A stretch of 64,000 nucleotides of DNA from Crocodylus rhombifer. Lineage: Eukaryota > Chordata > Crocodylia > Crocodylidae. Shown here in pieces: positions 1 through 9,600 of the stretch (position 1 is its first letter; each line of letters starts with the position of its first letter). Under the pieces are notes generated by a model that saw only the letters and a list, made by a program, of their open reading frames with translations, was not told the origin of the DNA and made no database searches. A program made the position numbers and the translations under genes. Where the stretch lies: assembly GCA_038503035.1 (NCBI GenBank), contig JAVSML010001016.1:1-64000 (forward strand), in the 5' to 3' direction.

Positions 1-1
1 A

Positions 2-1558
2 GCCCTGGCACAATCTGTGGGCAAGGCAAGAGCCCCCAAGGGCACACTTGCCTGCCTGTACACTAATGCCAGGAGCCTGGGCAACAAGCAGGACGAGCTC
101 GTCCTCCTGCTCAGTGCAAAGAAATATGATGTCATTGGGATAACGGAGACCTGGTGGGACTCCACCCATGACTGGACCACGGGTATAGAGGGCTATACCC
201 TATACAGGAGGGATCGTGTTGACAAAAGGGGCGGGGGTGTAGCTTTCTATGTGAAGGAAAGCTACATGTCCCTGCAAGCTGATGTTGGCGACTGGCATGG
301 ACAGCTAGAGACCCTCTGGGTAAAAATTCATGGGGAATTCGGCACAGGAGACACAATGGTGGGAGTCTACTACAGACCTCCCACTCAAAGTCCCGAGCTT
401 GACCAGGAGTTCGCCCGGGAACTGACTGAGGCCGCTTGCTCCAGGACCTTGGTTGTCATGGGTGACTTCAATTACCCGGACATCTCATGGGAAGATCACT
501 CAGCAAAATCTGAGCGGGCGCAAAGCTTTCTCTCATGCGTGGATGACCTCTACCTGACTCAAGAAGTCTATGGGCCAATGAGAGGCAAAGCGCTGCTTGA
601 CCTGGTACTGGCTACGGGGGACGACCTAATCAGTGACCTAGTGATTGATGGGAAGTTGGGAGACAGCGACCACGAGCTGATCACCTTCACCATCTGCCGT
701 AAAGCTGGCAAGTCAGTCAGCAACACAGAAGTCCTTGACTTCAGAAAAGCCAACTTTGTGAAAAAGCTCAAGAGGCTAGTCGGTCAGGCCCTCAGGGACC
801 ATGACCCCAGGGAGATGGGAGTTCAAGAAGAGTGGTTGCTTCTCAAGGAAGCGATCCTCAGTGCACAAGCTAAATCTATTCCAACACGGAGGAAAGGCAG
901 CAAGAAGGCACAGCAGCCCCCCTGGCTCTCCAGAGACCTAGCGGACCTACTGTGGCTAAAAAGGAAAGCCTACAAAGGATGGAGGATGGGATTCACCTCC
1001 AAGGAGGATTACTCCGCGCTGGTCCGGTCCTGCAGGGACCAAACCAGGAAAGCCAAGGCTGCAACTGAACTCCAACTAGCTTCAAGCATCAAGGACAACA
1101 AAAAGTCCTTTTTCAGATATGTGGGGAGCCGGAGGAAAAGCAAGGGCAATGTTGGACCCCTGCTAAACCAGATGGGGCAACTGACAACTGACGCCCAAGA
1201 AAAAGCCAACCTATTAAATAGGTACTTTGCGTCAGTCTTTCATCAGTCACACGGGATGCCCATGCCTGCTATGGGACAGGGAAATCTGGGTGAGGGGGAT
1301 CCCCTACCCTCCATAAATGCTGACCTTGTGAAGGAACACCTTGAGAAGCTGGATACCTTCAAGTCAGCTGGCCCTGACAACCTGCACCCCAGGGTACTCA
1401 AGGAGCTGGCAAGCGTCATAGCCCAGCCCCTGGCACGGATCTTTGAAAACTCCTGGCGCTCTGGTGTAGTGCCAGAAGACTGGAAGAAGGCCAATGTGGT
1501 GCCGATCTCAAGAAAGGGAGGAGAGTGGATCCGGCTAACTACAGGCCCATTAGCCTGA
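2..1558 (+). pseudogene. CR1 ORF2, first part: endonuclease and start of reverse transcriptase
   Basis: The frame is already open at base 2, so the true start lies outside the window; the GTG at 17 is not a credible start. Counting residues from that GTG, the endonuclease motifs run in order: NARSL at 17-21, TETWW with the catalytic glutamate at 44, YYRPP at 118-122, GDFNYPDISW at 149-158, and SDHE at 217-220. All expected catalytic residues are present, so this domain looks intact. A linker follows, rich in lysine and arginine. The first reverse transcriptase block (SAGPDNLHPRVLKEL, then VPEDWKKANVVPI) lies near the end. After VVPI the frame diverges from the family pattern: the family's Phe-Lys-Lys-Gly is replaced by a shifted reading, consistent with loss of one T around 1507-1510. 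The protein then ends at a stop at 1556-1558 in the wrong frame. Confidence 0.93.
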
Positions 1559-2814
1559 CTTCTATCCTGGGGAAGATCTTAGAAAAGTTTATTAAGGAGG
1601 CCATCCTTGAGGGACTGGCCCAGGCTAACATTCTAATTGACAGCCAGCACAGGTTTGTTGCGGGTAGGTCTTGCTTGACCAATCTCATTTCCTTCTATGA
1701 CCAGGTGACCTATCACCTGGACAAGGGAGAAGAGGTTGATGTCATATATCTTGACTTCAAAAAAGCTTTTGATCTGGTATCCCATGATCACCTCTTGGCC
1801 AAACTGGCCGGTTGTGGCCTTGGCTCCACCACTATCCGCTGGCTGGGAAATTGGCTTCGTGGTCGGACCCAGAGGGTTGTGATTGATGGCAATCACTCAT
1901 CATGGTGCCCTGTAACCAGTGGGGTCTCTCAAGGCTCTGTCCTGGGACCCATACTGTTCAACATCTTCATTAACGATGTGGACACTGGAGTTAGGAGTGG
2001 ACTGGCCAAGTTCGCTGATGACACCAAACTTTGGGGCAAAGCATCCATGCCAGAAGATAGGCGGGTGATCCAGGCTGACCTGGACAAGCTCAGCAAATGG
2101 GCAGACGAGAACCTCATGGTGTTTAACACCGAAAAATGCAAGGTTCTCCACCTTGGGAGGAAAAACCTGCAGCATCCTTATAGGCTTGGCAGTGCTACGT
2201 TGGTTAGCACTACAGAAGAAAAAGACTTGGGGGTCATCATTGACCACAAGATGAACATGAGCCTCCAATGCGATGCTGTGGCTAGTAAAGTGACCAAAAT
2301 GCTGGCTTGCATCCATAGATGCTTCTCGAGCAAATCCCGGGATGTCATTCTCCCCTTGTACTCGGCCTTGGTGAGGCCGCAGCTGGAGTACTGCGTCCAG
2401 TTTTGGGCTCCACAATTCAAAAAGGATGTGGAGAAGCTTGAGAGAGTCCAGAGGAGAGCCACGCGCATGATCAGAGGTCAGGAAAACAGATCTTACGATG
2501 ACAGGCTGAGAGCCATGGGACTCTTTAGCCTGGAAAAGCATAGGCTCAGGGGTGATCTGATGGCCACCTATAAGTTTATCAGGGGTGACCACCAGGATCT
2601 GGGGGAACGTCTGTTCACCAGAGCGCCCCAAGGGATGATGAGGTCGAACCATCACAAACTCCTGCAAGACCATTTCAGGCTGGACATAAGGAAGAATTTC
2701 TTTACTGTCCGAGCCCCCAAGGTCTGGAACAGTCTGCCAGTGGAGGTGGTTCAAGCACCTACATTGAACACCTTCAAGAGTAAATTGGATGCTTATCTTG
2801 CTGGGATCCTATGA
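1525..2814 (+). pseudogene. CR1 ORF2, second part: reverse transcriptase core and C-terminus
   Basis: This continues the preceding ORF in the next frame; the two overlap by 34 bases because of a one-base loss. Counting from the GTG at 1525, which is only the edge of the open frame, the polymerase motifs are: NYRPISLTS at 5-13, GRSCLTNL at 47-54, YLDFKKAFD with catalytic Asp77, SGVSQGSVLGP at 132-142, and the active site FADD at 163-166 (bases 2011-2022). Asp165 and Asp166 are both present. The later part shows the conserved CR1 tail: [32 protein letters not shown] and WNSLPVEVV. There are no further stops before 2812, so the core looks intact. As it stands the element cannot make one continuous ORF2 protein. 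A 284-codon frame on the opposite strand (1900-2754) is a shadow of this gene. Confidence 0.94.
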
Positions 2815-2907
2815 CCCCAGCTGACTTCCTGCCCTTTGGGCAGGGGGCTGGACTCGATGATCTCCCGAGGTCCCTTCCAGCCCTGATGTCTATGAAATCT
2901 ATGAAAA

Positions 2908-4874
2908 TCTTTACCATAATTTATGAAGTACTACAGTACCATATATCCAGTATAAAAACAGATGCCATTTAATGCACTTCCACTTTTATTTGTTCTTTTT
3001 CTGGAAGATGACCTCTGTGTTCTTTAGTTACCTACTAAGTTCTGTTCACATAGCAGAGGCACAAAACTTTTGAAATGGCTAAATGTCATTTTTGTATGTT
3101 TCCCTCTCTGAATTCAGGGTTGCCAACTGAAGAAAAAAATAATGAAAATCTGCAAACTTTTTCTGACAGCCAAACTTCTTTGCTGACATGTTTTTACTAA
3201 TATATAGTTTACATAATGTAAATGTAACCTTTCTGCTAGGCCCTAGACAGCAATAACAAGGGCTAAGATCAAATTTAGGGGTTAATACCAATAGTAAAAA
3301 AGTTTGTAAATGAAAAGTTTGAAAATAGTGAGTAAAAAAAACTTCTTGGGTTGGCAACCCTACTTGACTATAACAACAGTTTTACACCGTATTTCCCCAC
3401 TCCAAGAGTTCCCTACTCACCCTAGTACCCTTGATATTCCTGATCATCACACCCTTCATCATGCTGCCCCTCCCATCCCAGAGACTACCCTGCACTGGCC
3501 ACCATCCCAGCACAAACCCCAGATGCCTCCCTCCTTGTCTATCTCCTAGGAAACTTATACAGGAAGGTGATAGTATGCCCATAGTTGCTTAGGTTTTTTA
3601 TGGACAGATCAACTTTTTATGGATTTTAAGAACTGTTGTTTTTAGCTTTTTTTGTTATCAATTGTCTGTAAATTATGGAGCACTGCCAATGCTGTCTCTG
3701 ATCCATGTACTTTTGCCCATATCATTCATATTATTTGAATACCAGAGTGTATTTCCATGTACTTCATGGCTGACTATGATTCTTGAATAACCAGATCTTA
3801 TTGCCTCATCTAGCTGCAGCATGTTATTCTCCCAGTTCCCATTACAGTCACAGTAAATAGCAGTGTTTGATATACAAATGAAATATCTCCTATCTTATTA
3901 GCACACTCTTGAGTTTATTGAATTAATTCATGTGGGTCTGACAGAGAAGCCAAGATCACTGTGTACACTGGTCTGTTCTCATATCAGAGTTGGATTTGTC
4001 CGATAGAGCTGGTTGTCAGGTTGGCACAAGCGTAGAGATTCAGGCTTGTCCCTGTTATGTCAACATGGCTTAGTAATGTTATTTGTAATGAGATGTTGTT
4101 ACTTATAATTATTGCTGTAGGTGACTGGAAGTGGGGGAAAACTGTTAGGCAGAAGGGAGGGACTTTATGAAGTTGGGGAGAGGCGAAGTATAGTGTCTTT
4201 GAGGGTAACATTGCACCAGATGAAATTTGTAAAGCCCAGTGGAGTATCAGCAAATATGAAGGTTTTGACCACGTCATAATTCTTATACAACTCCCCTCCC
4301 TATCAGGAGGTATTTCTTGGGGAAATGGCCTCCATGGGAACTTGTATCTTCACTAAACCATGCTGTTTTAGTGGCTGAGGGGAAAGACTAATAAGCAATG
4401 CAGAGGCTTTACAGTTTTGTGAATCCTAAGGCCTGCTGTTCTGGAGCTTTCAGATCATTGTCCTTTCCACCTCAGAGGTAGGAGGTGAGGACAGGGGGAT
4501 GGACAGTTTCCATTGCCTTAGTCTCATAGAAGCTCATGCCATTTTATGTCCCTTAGTTATTCCTTCCCTCACCCCGGTATGGAATGATCTAACTCAAGCT
4601 TCTCTGTGCCTTTTTCTTCATATACAAAATGGGAATATGAAGACAATGCTATGAAGTTTAATTCACCAGCATTTAAAAAGTGTGTTAAAATCCGCGGACA
4701 GAAAATGCTATTTGGACACAAAGTTTGAAGCATTAATATGGCAGGTAAAGATAGAAATGAAATTTCTGTCCCCTGAAAAATTCCAAATTTCCAAAAAGTC
4801 CTCAAATTTTACATATTGAATCAAAATGAACAATTCAAAAGCTCTAGACTGAACACTCCAAAATATTCTGTTTT
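2908..4874. other. AT-rich sequence without a recognisable gene
   Basis: Apart from the short inverted-repeat element at 3115-3361, I see no family resemblance here. The open frames are under 100 codons on both strands and show no domain motifs or consistent codon pattern. Treated as non-coding. Confidence 0.6.
3115..3361. mobile_element. short MITE-like element with terminal inverted repeats
   Basis: A 12-bp exact inverted pair bounds about 245 bp: AGGGTTGCCAAC at 3116-3127 and GTTGGCAACCCT at 3350-3361. The sequence just inside both ends is A-rich and partly similar. The interior is AT-rich with no coding capacity. The size and ends fit a non-autonomous DNA transposon. No clear target duplication is visible, so the superfamily is left open. 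Confidence 0.45.
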
Positions 4875-6480
4875 TCATAGATTCATAGATGTTTCAGTCA
4901 GCAGGGACCTCAGTATATCATTGAATCCGACCCTCTGCCTGGGCAGAAAATAGCACGGGGGCCAGATGACTCCAGCCAGGTACATGTCTAGTCTCCTCTT
5001 AAAGACCCCCAAGGTAGGGGAGAGCACCACCTGCATTGGAAAACCATTCCAGTTTCTGGCAACCCTTACCATAAAGAAGTTCTTCCTGACGTCTAATCTA
5101 AATCTGTTCTCCATCAGTTTGTGCCCATTGTTCCTAGTTATTCCAAGGGGTAAACAGAGCACCTTCTATTCCTTGCTGCTCCCCACCCCCCAGATGAATT
5201 TGTAGATGACCACAAGATCACCTCTCAGCCTTCTCTTGTGGAGGCTGAAGAGATCCAAGTCCCTCAATCTCTTCTCATAGGGCTTTGCCTTCAGGCCCCT
5301 AACCATATAAGTGGCTCTCCTCTAAGTAGCCTTACAAGGTTGTCCACATCCCTCTTGAAGTGTGGCACCCAAAACTGGACACAGTATTCCAACTGAAGCC
5401 TGACCAAGGCCACTTAGAGAAGCAGTATCACCTCCCTGGACCTGTTTGCCATGCACCTGCTAATGCATGATAAAGTGTGGCTAGCTTTACAAATTATTTC
5501 ATCACATTAACAACTCATGTTCATCTTGGTGTCATTGTTGACTCTGAGATCCCTTGCCGCTACTATGCTGCTGAGAACGTCCTCCCCCAGCCTGCAAGTG
5601 TGCTGGTGATTCCTTCTCCCTAGGTGTAGCACTTTGCATTTGGCTTTGCTGAACTGAATCCTATTCTGATCTGCCCATTTTTCCAACCTGTTCAGATCCA
5701 CCTGGATCCATTCCTTACCCTCTGGTGTGTTAACTTTGACTCATAATTTGGTATCAGCTCCAAATTGGGACAGAGTGCTTTCCACATCCTCATCCAAGTC
5801 ACTGATAAAGACATTGAACAGCACCGGTCCAAGGACCGGGCCTTGTGGGACTCCGCTGCCCGCATCTTTCCAGGTCAATACCAATCCATCCACCACTACT
5901 CTCTGGGTGAGACCCCTAAGCCAGTTTGCCACCTACCTGACAGTGTAATCATCTATATCACAGCTGCTCAGTTTATTTATAAGAGTAGGATGAGATACTA
6001 TATTTACGGCCTTCTTAAAATCCAAGTAGATTACATCTACCTCAACTCCTGTGTCTAAGCATTTTGTGACCTGGTTATAAAAAGAAACAAGGTTAGTCAG
6101 GCAGGATCTACCTGCTATGACTCCGTGTTGGTTGCTCTTCAGTATTATTTTTTCTGCTGGTCTCCAACAAATGTGATCCTTAATAATTTTTTTCAAATTT
6201 CACCAAGTCGGCACTAACGGTTGGTGGGCTGGTGTCCCTTTTGTGTCTATCTATGATCCAATTGGAAGATTTTTCATGATCTGTATTCAAGAATACAGAA
6301 GCAAAAAACTCACTGAAGAGCTCAGCCTTGTCCCCCCTATCTGGCACTAACTATCATAGTTTTGTCCTGTAGGAGTTCTTTGCTACCCTGCACCTTATTT
6401 TTACTGCCTATATACCTGAAGAAGAAAATATATCCTGCAGCATCTTAGGTCCTAGGTGCTGCCTGGTTTCCTCTCCAAAG
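4875..6480 (-). mobile_element. CR1 LINE remnant, minus strand, heavily mutated
   Basis: The 3' end lies at the left (TCATAGATTCATAGATG at 4876-4892). Reading leftwards from 6196 on the minus strand, ORF2 fragments appear in order. These are GRSCLTNLVSFYNQV and VIYLDFKKA (5933-6196), then SGVPQGPVLGPVLFN (5741-5932). Next is KCKVLHLGRRNHQHT (5507-5701), then FRLDVRKNFFMVRVARNWN (within 4875-5162). The active-site block reads FGAD instead of FADD, and several stops and frame shifts separate the pieces, so it is dead. The right-hand part (6200-6480) still resembles the segment upstream of the reverse transcriptase, including the GCAAAAAACTCACTGAAGAG stretch, but has no open frame. The 5' end is truncated. 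Confidence 0.9.
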
Positions 6481-6898
6481 AGCCAAGGAAATTGTTTTCC
6501 TGCCTTCTGGGTGAATTCTAGGGAACCTCCAGGGGCTTTCCCACTGCAAAGTATACTGAGCTGGGTGTTCACTTCCTGCCCCCCTGTGTCACAGTCATAG
6601 AACTTCAGTGCCTAAAAGGTGACTATTGTACCTTGAATGCTGAAGAAATATATGTGTGGACAACTCTGAACTATGACAATTGTGAACCACTTCCAAATCA
6701 GTGACATTTTGGAAGGTATTGTTATGTGTGCTCATGCTCTCAGGGAGATGGTCATATTGTCATTGGAATGATGGGAGCCAGCAATGCCTGGATTATGTGA
6801 ACGATATACAAACAGGTTGCAGGGAAACCAGAGATTCTGGTACCTGGGCCCCTGGGAACCTTGCCAGGTGGAAAGGAAGACAAACTCAAGGAGTCATT
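6481..6898. other. unassigned sequence between two LINE pieces
   Basis: I see no repeat family or coding motif. A 68-codon open frame at 6701-6907 resembles nothing known to me. Confidence 0.5.
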
Positions 6899-7165
6899 AG
6901 AACATAAAAAATGCCATACTGGGTCAGACCAATTTAATCCAATATCCTATCTCTGGCAATGGCAGAAGTGGATTCTATAGAGGCAGAGCATTGAACCAGA
7001 TATCTCAAGTGATCTGCGCCTTATTCAATACCCTCCCTGGCATCTACTCTTATAGGTTTAGCAATGGCAGAGGAAACATCTTCAACCATTCTGTTGAATA
7101 GCTTTTAATAGATCTACTATTCATGAAATAGATCTTTCATCTATAATTAATCCATGAGTCTGGAG
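6899..7165 (-). mobile_element. 3' end of an old CR1/L3-type LINE, minus strand
   Basis: The stretch GCCATACTGGGTCAGACCAA (6913-6932), followed by a degenerate CAGTATCCTGTCTCTGGCA-like segment and 'GGCAATGGCAGA', is the antisense of the 3' region of an ancient CR1/L3-like LINE common in reptiles. A second copy of the same start is at 13076-13165. The coding region is absent, so this is a 5'-truncated tail. The family name is inferred from memory of reptile genomes. Confidence 0.7.
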
Positions 7166-9144
7166 GCACCAATTCCTTTACTGCTAATCAGGTGGACTCT
7201 GGAGAAAGTATTCCAGGGGTAAGGCAGCCCAGCACTCAATCAGTGGGTTACTAGGGAGACAGAGGAAGCTAGAAGGGCTGTCAGGAACCACAGAGGTGGG
7301 GCTTTCATTAAAAGCCTTGATGTAATGTACTGTTCCTGAGAGCACTGCAATCCTCCTCCACTTGAAAATGCTGACTGAAATTTTTCTACAGAACAAGAAT
7401 TTGAAAGAGTTCAAATAGCAGGCCTTTGCTGTTAACAGAAAATTGTTGTAAAGTACAATTTGGAAGGGCTGGATGAAAATTATCTCAGTTTGATCCTATG
7501 ATTATAGTAGATATGATACCTGGCTCCCATACTAGGTTTTGTAGTAATTTTTAGGAGGACAGCAGGCTTACTTGAAGCCTAAAAAATTCTGGAAATGACA
7601 GGACCTAAACAGGAAACAGCAATATGCTATAATATTATGTGTTAAGTCAGGGCTTCTAAAGTAGACTAAGTGTGATTTGGAGTCTCCAGTAAGTGCAAAT
7701 TGAAACATACTTTCAGCATAAACATTTGTTTTGCACTTAACACCATCCATTAGAGGAAAGCAAAACGAGATAGTAACCACTTCCTTTTGCAATGTGCAGG
7801 TGCAGTTTAAAGAGGGGTTATGGAAATATCGTACCTGAGCTGAACAGTAATATTCTCAGAACTCACTAGCAATTCTGAGAAAGGAGCAGGGTTTTTTTGG
7901 TTAATGCAAGCACAGAAGTGGGAATGAGGAAGCCCTCAGTCTTAATGTTGGGTTCCTCACCTTCTGTAGTCTTCAGCAATTCATTTAGGACAATTCTGTC
8001 AAGATTAGACATGTAAATAATTATTTAGGCACCTTGATAGTGGAAAAATATACTTGTTCCATTATTTAAGTCCTCAAACATAGATTTAAATACCTAACAT
8101 TAGGCAAGTTTCCAAAAGATAGTGTCTTACTGAGATGCTGTCAAAATTAGATCATGTTTGTAAAACATTTCTAATTTCTGTAAAGGCTAGGTGCTGAGTA
8201 TTGAAGACATACCACAAGAAAACAGATGCTAGCATCAAGAGTTGAGCGAAGCTGCCTGCCAGTTGACACCAATGGCACTGCAACCAAGCAGCAGACCATT
8301 TAGAGGTAAAGCATCTTGCCCTCAAAGCAGAGAAGTAAGAGTGAAGGAAGGAAAAGTAGAGGAAGCCCAACCTGCAGCCTACTCTACCCTGAAGAAAGAC
8401 TTGCAACTTCTGTGGACAGATCTGTGGCTCAAGGATTGAACTCTTCAGTCACATTAAGACCCATCAATGATCCATAGCATAGATCATTCTTAAATCAAGG
8501 AGTTCCCAATGATGACAAGAAAAGCCAAGCCAATTTTTGTCATAAACGTGAGACTCCCATGAAAAAGAATTTGCATGTTCTGCCATGATCACATGTCAGG
8601 GATGATAGTCCCATTAACTGGGATCTAAATAAAAAAACCTAAAGGAACAGACTTCTGGGCAAGCAAAGGATTGATTTTCTCCTCTTACCCTTTCTCATGA
8701 ACTTGCATCCCATTTCAGTACCAGAATTGCTTCTTTGCTGAGTAGTAGCATATGTCTGGGGCCTTGCAGGTCACCTTCCCAGTGGAGAAATCAACATAGC
8801 TCCTGTAGCTCAAACAGCTCCATCTACACAAAACGTAATGTCACCACAAGCATTGCTTTCAAGACTAAAAACTAAAAAGGGAACTTGTAAGACAATGTGT
8901 ATGCCAACACAGTGAAATGAATGTTTGTTGGCAGTACCTGCTAGCATGGGTAACAACAGCAGTGAAGACACAGTGGCATGTAGTTTAGCATATGCTGCAA
9001 ACAGAATAAATACTCAGGGTCCTTGGAATGCATATATTATGATTACTAGTAATTATTTAAGTCAGTGCCACCATGCCTATTGTTATCTGTCCTAGCTTGA
9101 TAACAATGAGTTTAGTGCAAATTACACTCACAATTGCATTTTGC
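7166..9144. other. no recognisable gene or repeat
   Basis: This is AT-rich sequence with only short open frames (up to 84 codons, 8152-8406 minus and 8242-8439 plus, overlapping each other). I found no transposon motif, splice-bounded exon or RNA gene I could support. Confidence 0.5.
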
Positions 9145-9246
9145 TCTGCAGACTAACGCTGTGGCCCCAGCAGATATTACATTTAAGATGTAATTAACCA
9201 GTTAATCACATCTTAAGCAGTAACCTGGCCACACCTTCCTGCAAGT
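9145..9246. repeat. palindromic MITE-like sequence
   Basis: The left arm around 9160-9198 (TGTGGCC ... TTAAGATGTAATTAAC) and the right arm around 9201-9232 (GTTAATCACATCTTAA ... GGCCACA) are imperfect reverse complements about a centre near 9200. The match continues weakly outwards to CTGCAG and CTGCAAG. No coding capacity. This suggests a foldback DNA element, possibly related to the larger foldbacks at 14.95 and 44.5 kb. Confidence 0.5.
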
Positions 9247-9320
9247 AATAGCATAGTAAAACAGGCAATAACTTTGTGGCTGTTTCCTATGGCTCCTTAA
9301 ACTGAATATAGAGCCAGGCC

Positions 9321-9600
9321 AATCAGCTAAATGGGTCTCTCACTCTTGGAAATGCATTGGAGGCCTTGGCTTCAGAGTGTTCCTACAACTGAAGTGCCAG
9401 TCATCTGATTGGCACTCTCACCCTCAGAGGCACATCAGAGCCCCTGATCAGCTGATCGGCACCCCTGAAGATGGGAGCACCAATCAGCTGACAGACACTT
9501 CCAGCCTTTAGGGCACATTGTAGCCAAGGACTCTGATGCACCTGGGAGGCTGGGAATGCTGATCAGCTGACTGGCACTCCAAGCAGTGTGGACTGGACAT
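9321..9600. repeat. degenerate minisatellite-like array, unit near 78 bp
   Basis: A motif of the form ATCAGCTGATTGGCACTCC recurs in diverged form at about 9321, 9398, 9446, 9482 and 9561. Most intervals are 77-84 bp and one unit is shortened. Between the motifs, the pieces GGCACAT, GGAGGC and CCAAGGACT also partly repeat. The array is strongly diverged, so it is probably old and no longer homogenised. Confidence 0.55.

Larger units (their letters stand above)
1..2907 (+). mobile_element. CR1 LINE, 5' end beyond the window, one frame break
   Basis: This is a non-LTR retrotransposon of the CR1 clade. It encodes an apurinic-type endonuclease followed by a reverse transcriptase and a CR1-type C-terminal region. 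The stop near 2812 is followed by a short GC-rich 3' untranslated segment with the usual CR1 'GGGGGCTGGACTCGATGATC' stretch and 'GGTCCCTTCCAGCCC'. It then ends in short ATCTATGAA-type repeats at about 2888-2907. ORF1 and the promoter, if present, lie left of the window. It is the most complete LINE here: the only obvious damage in its coding part is one missing base near 1508. It is probably one of the younger copies. Assignment to CR1 is secure; the subfamily is not determined. Confidence 0.96.

Noticed and set aside
9145..9246. CRISPR-like or regulatory palindrome
   Set aside because: Single imperfect inverted repeat in vertebrate DNA, no spaced direct repeats; a MITE is the simpler reading.
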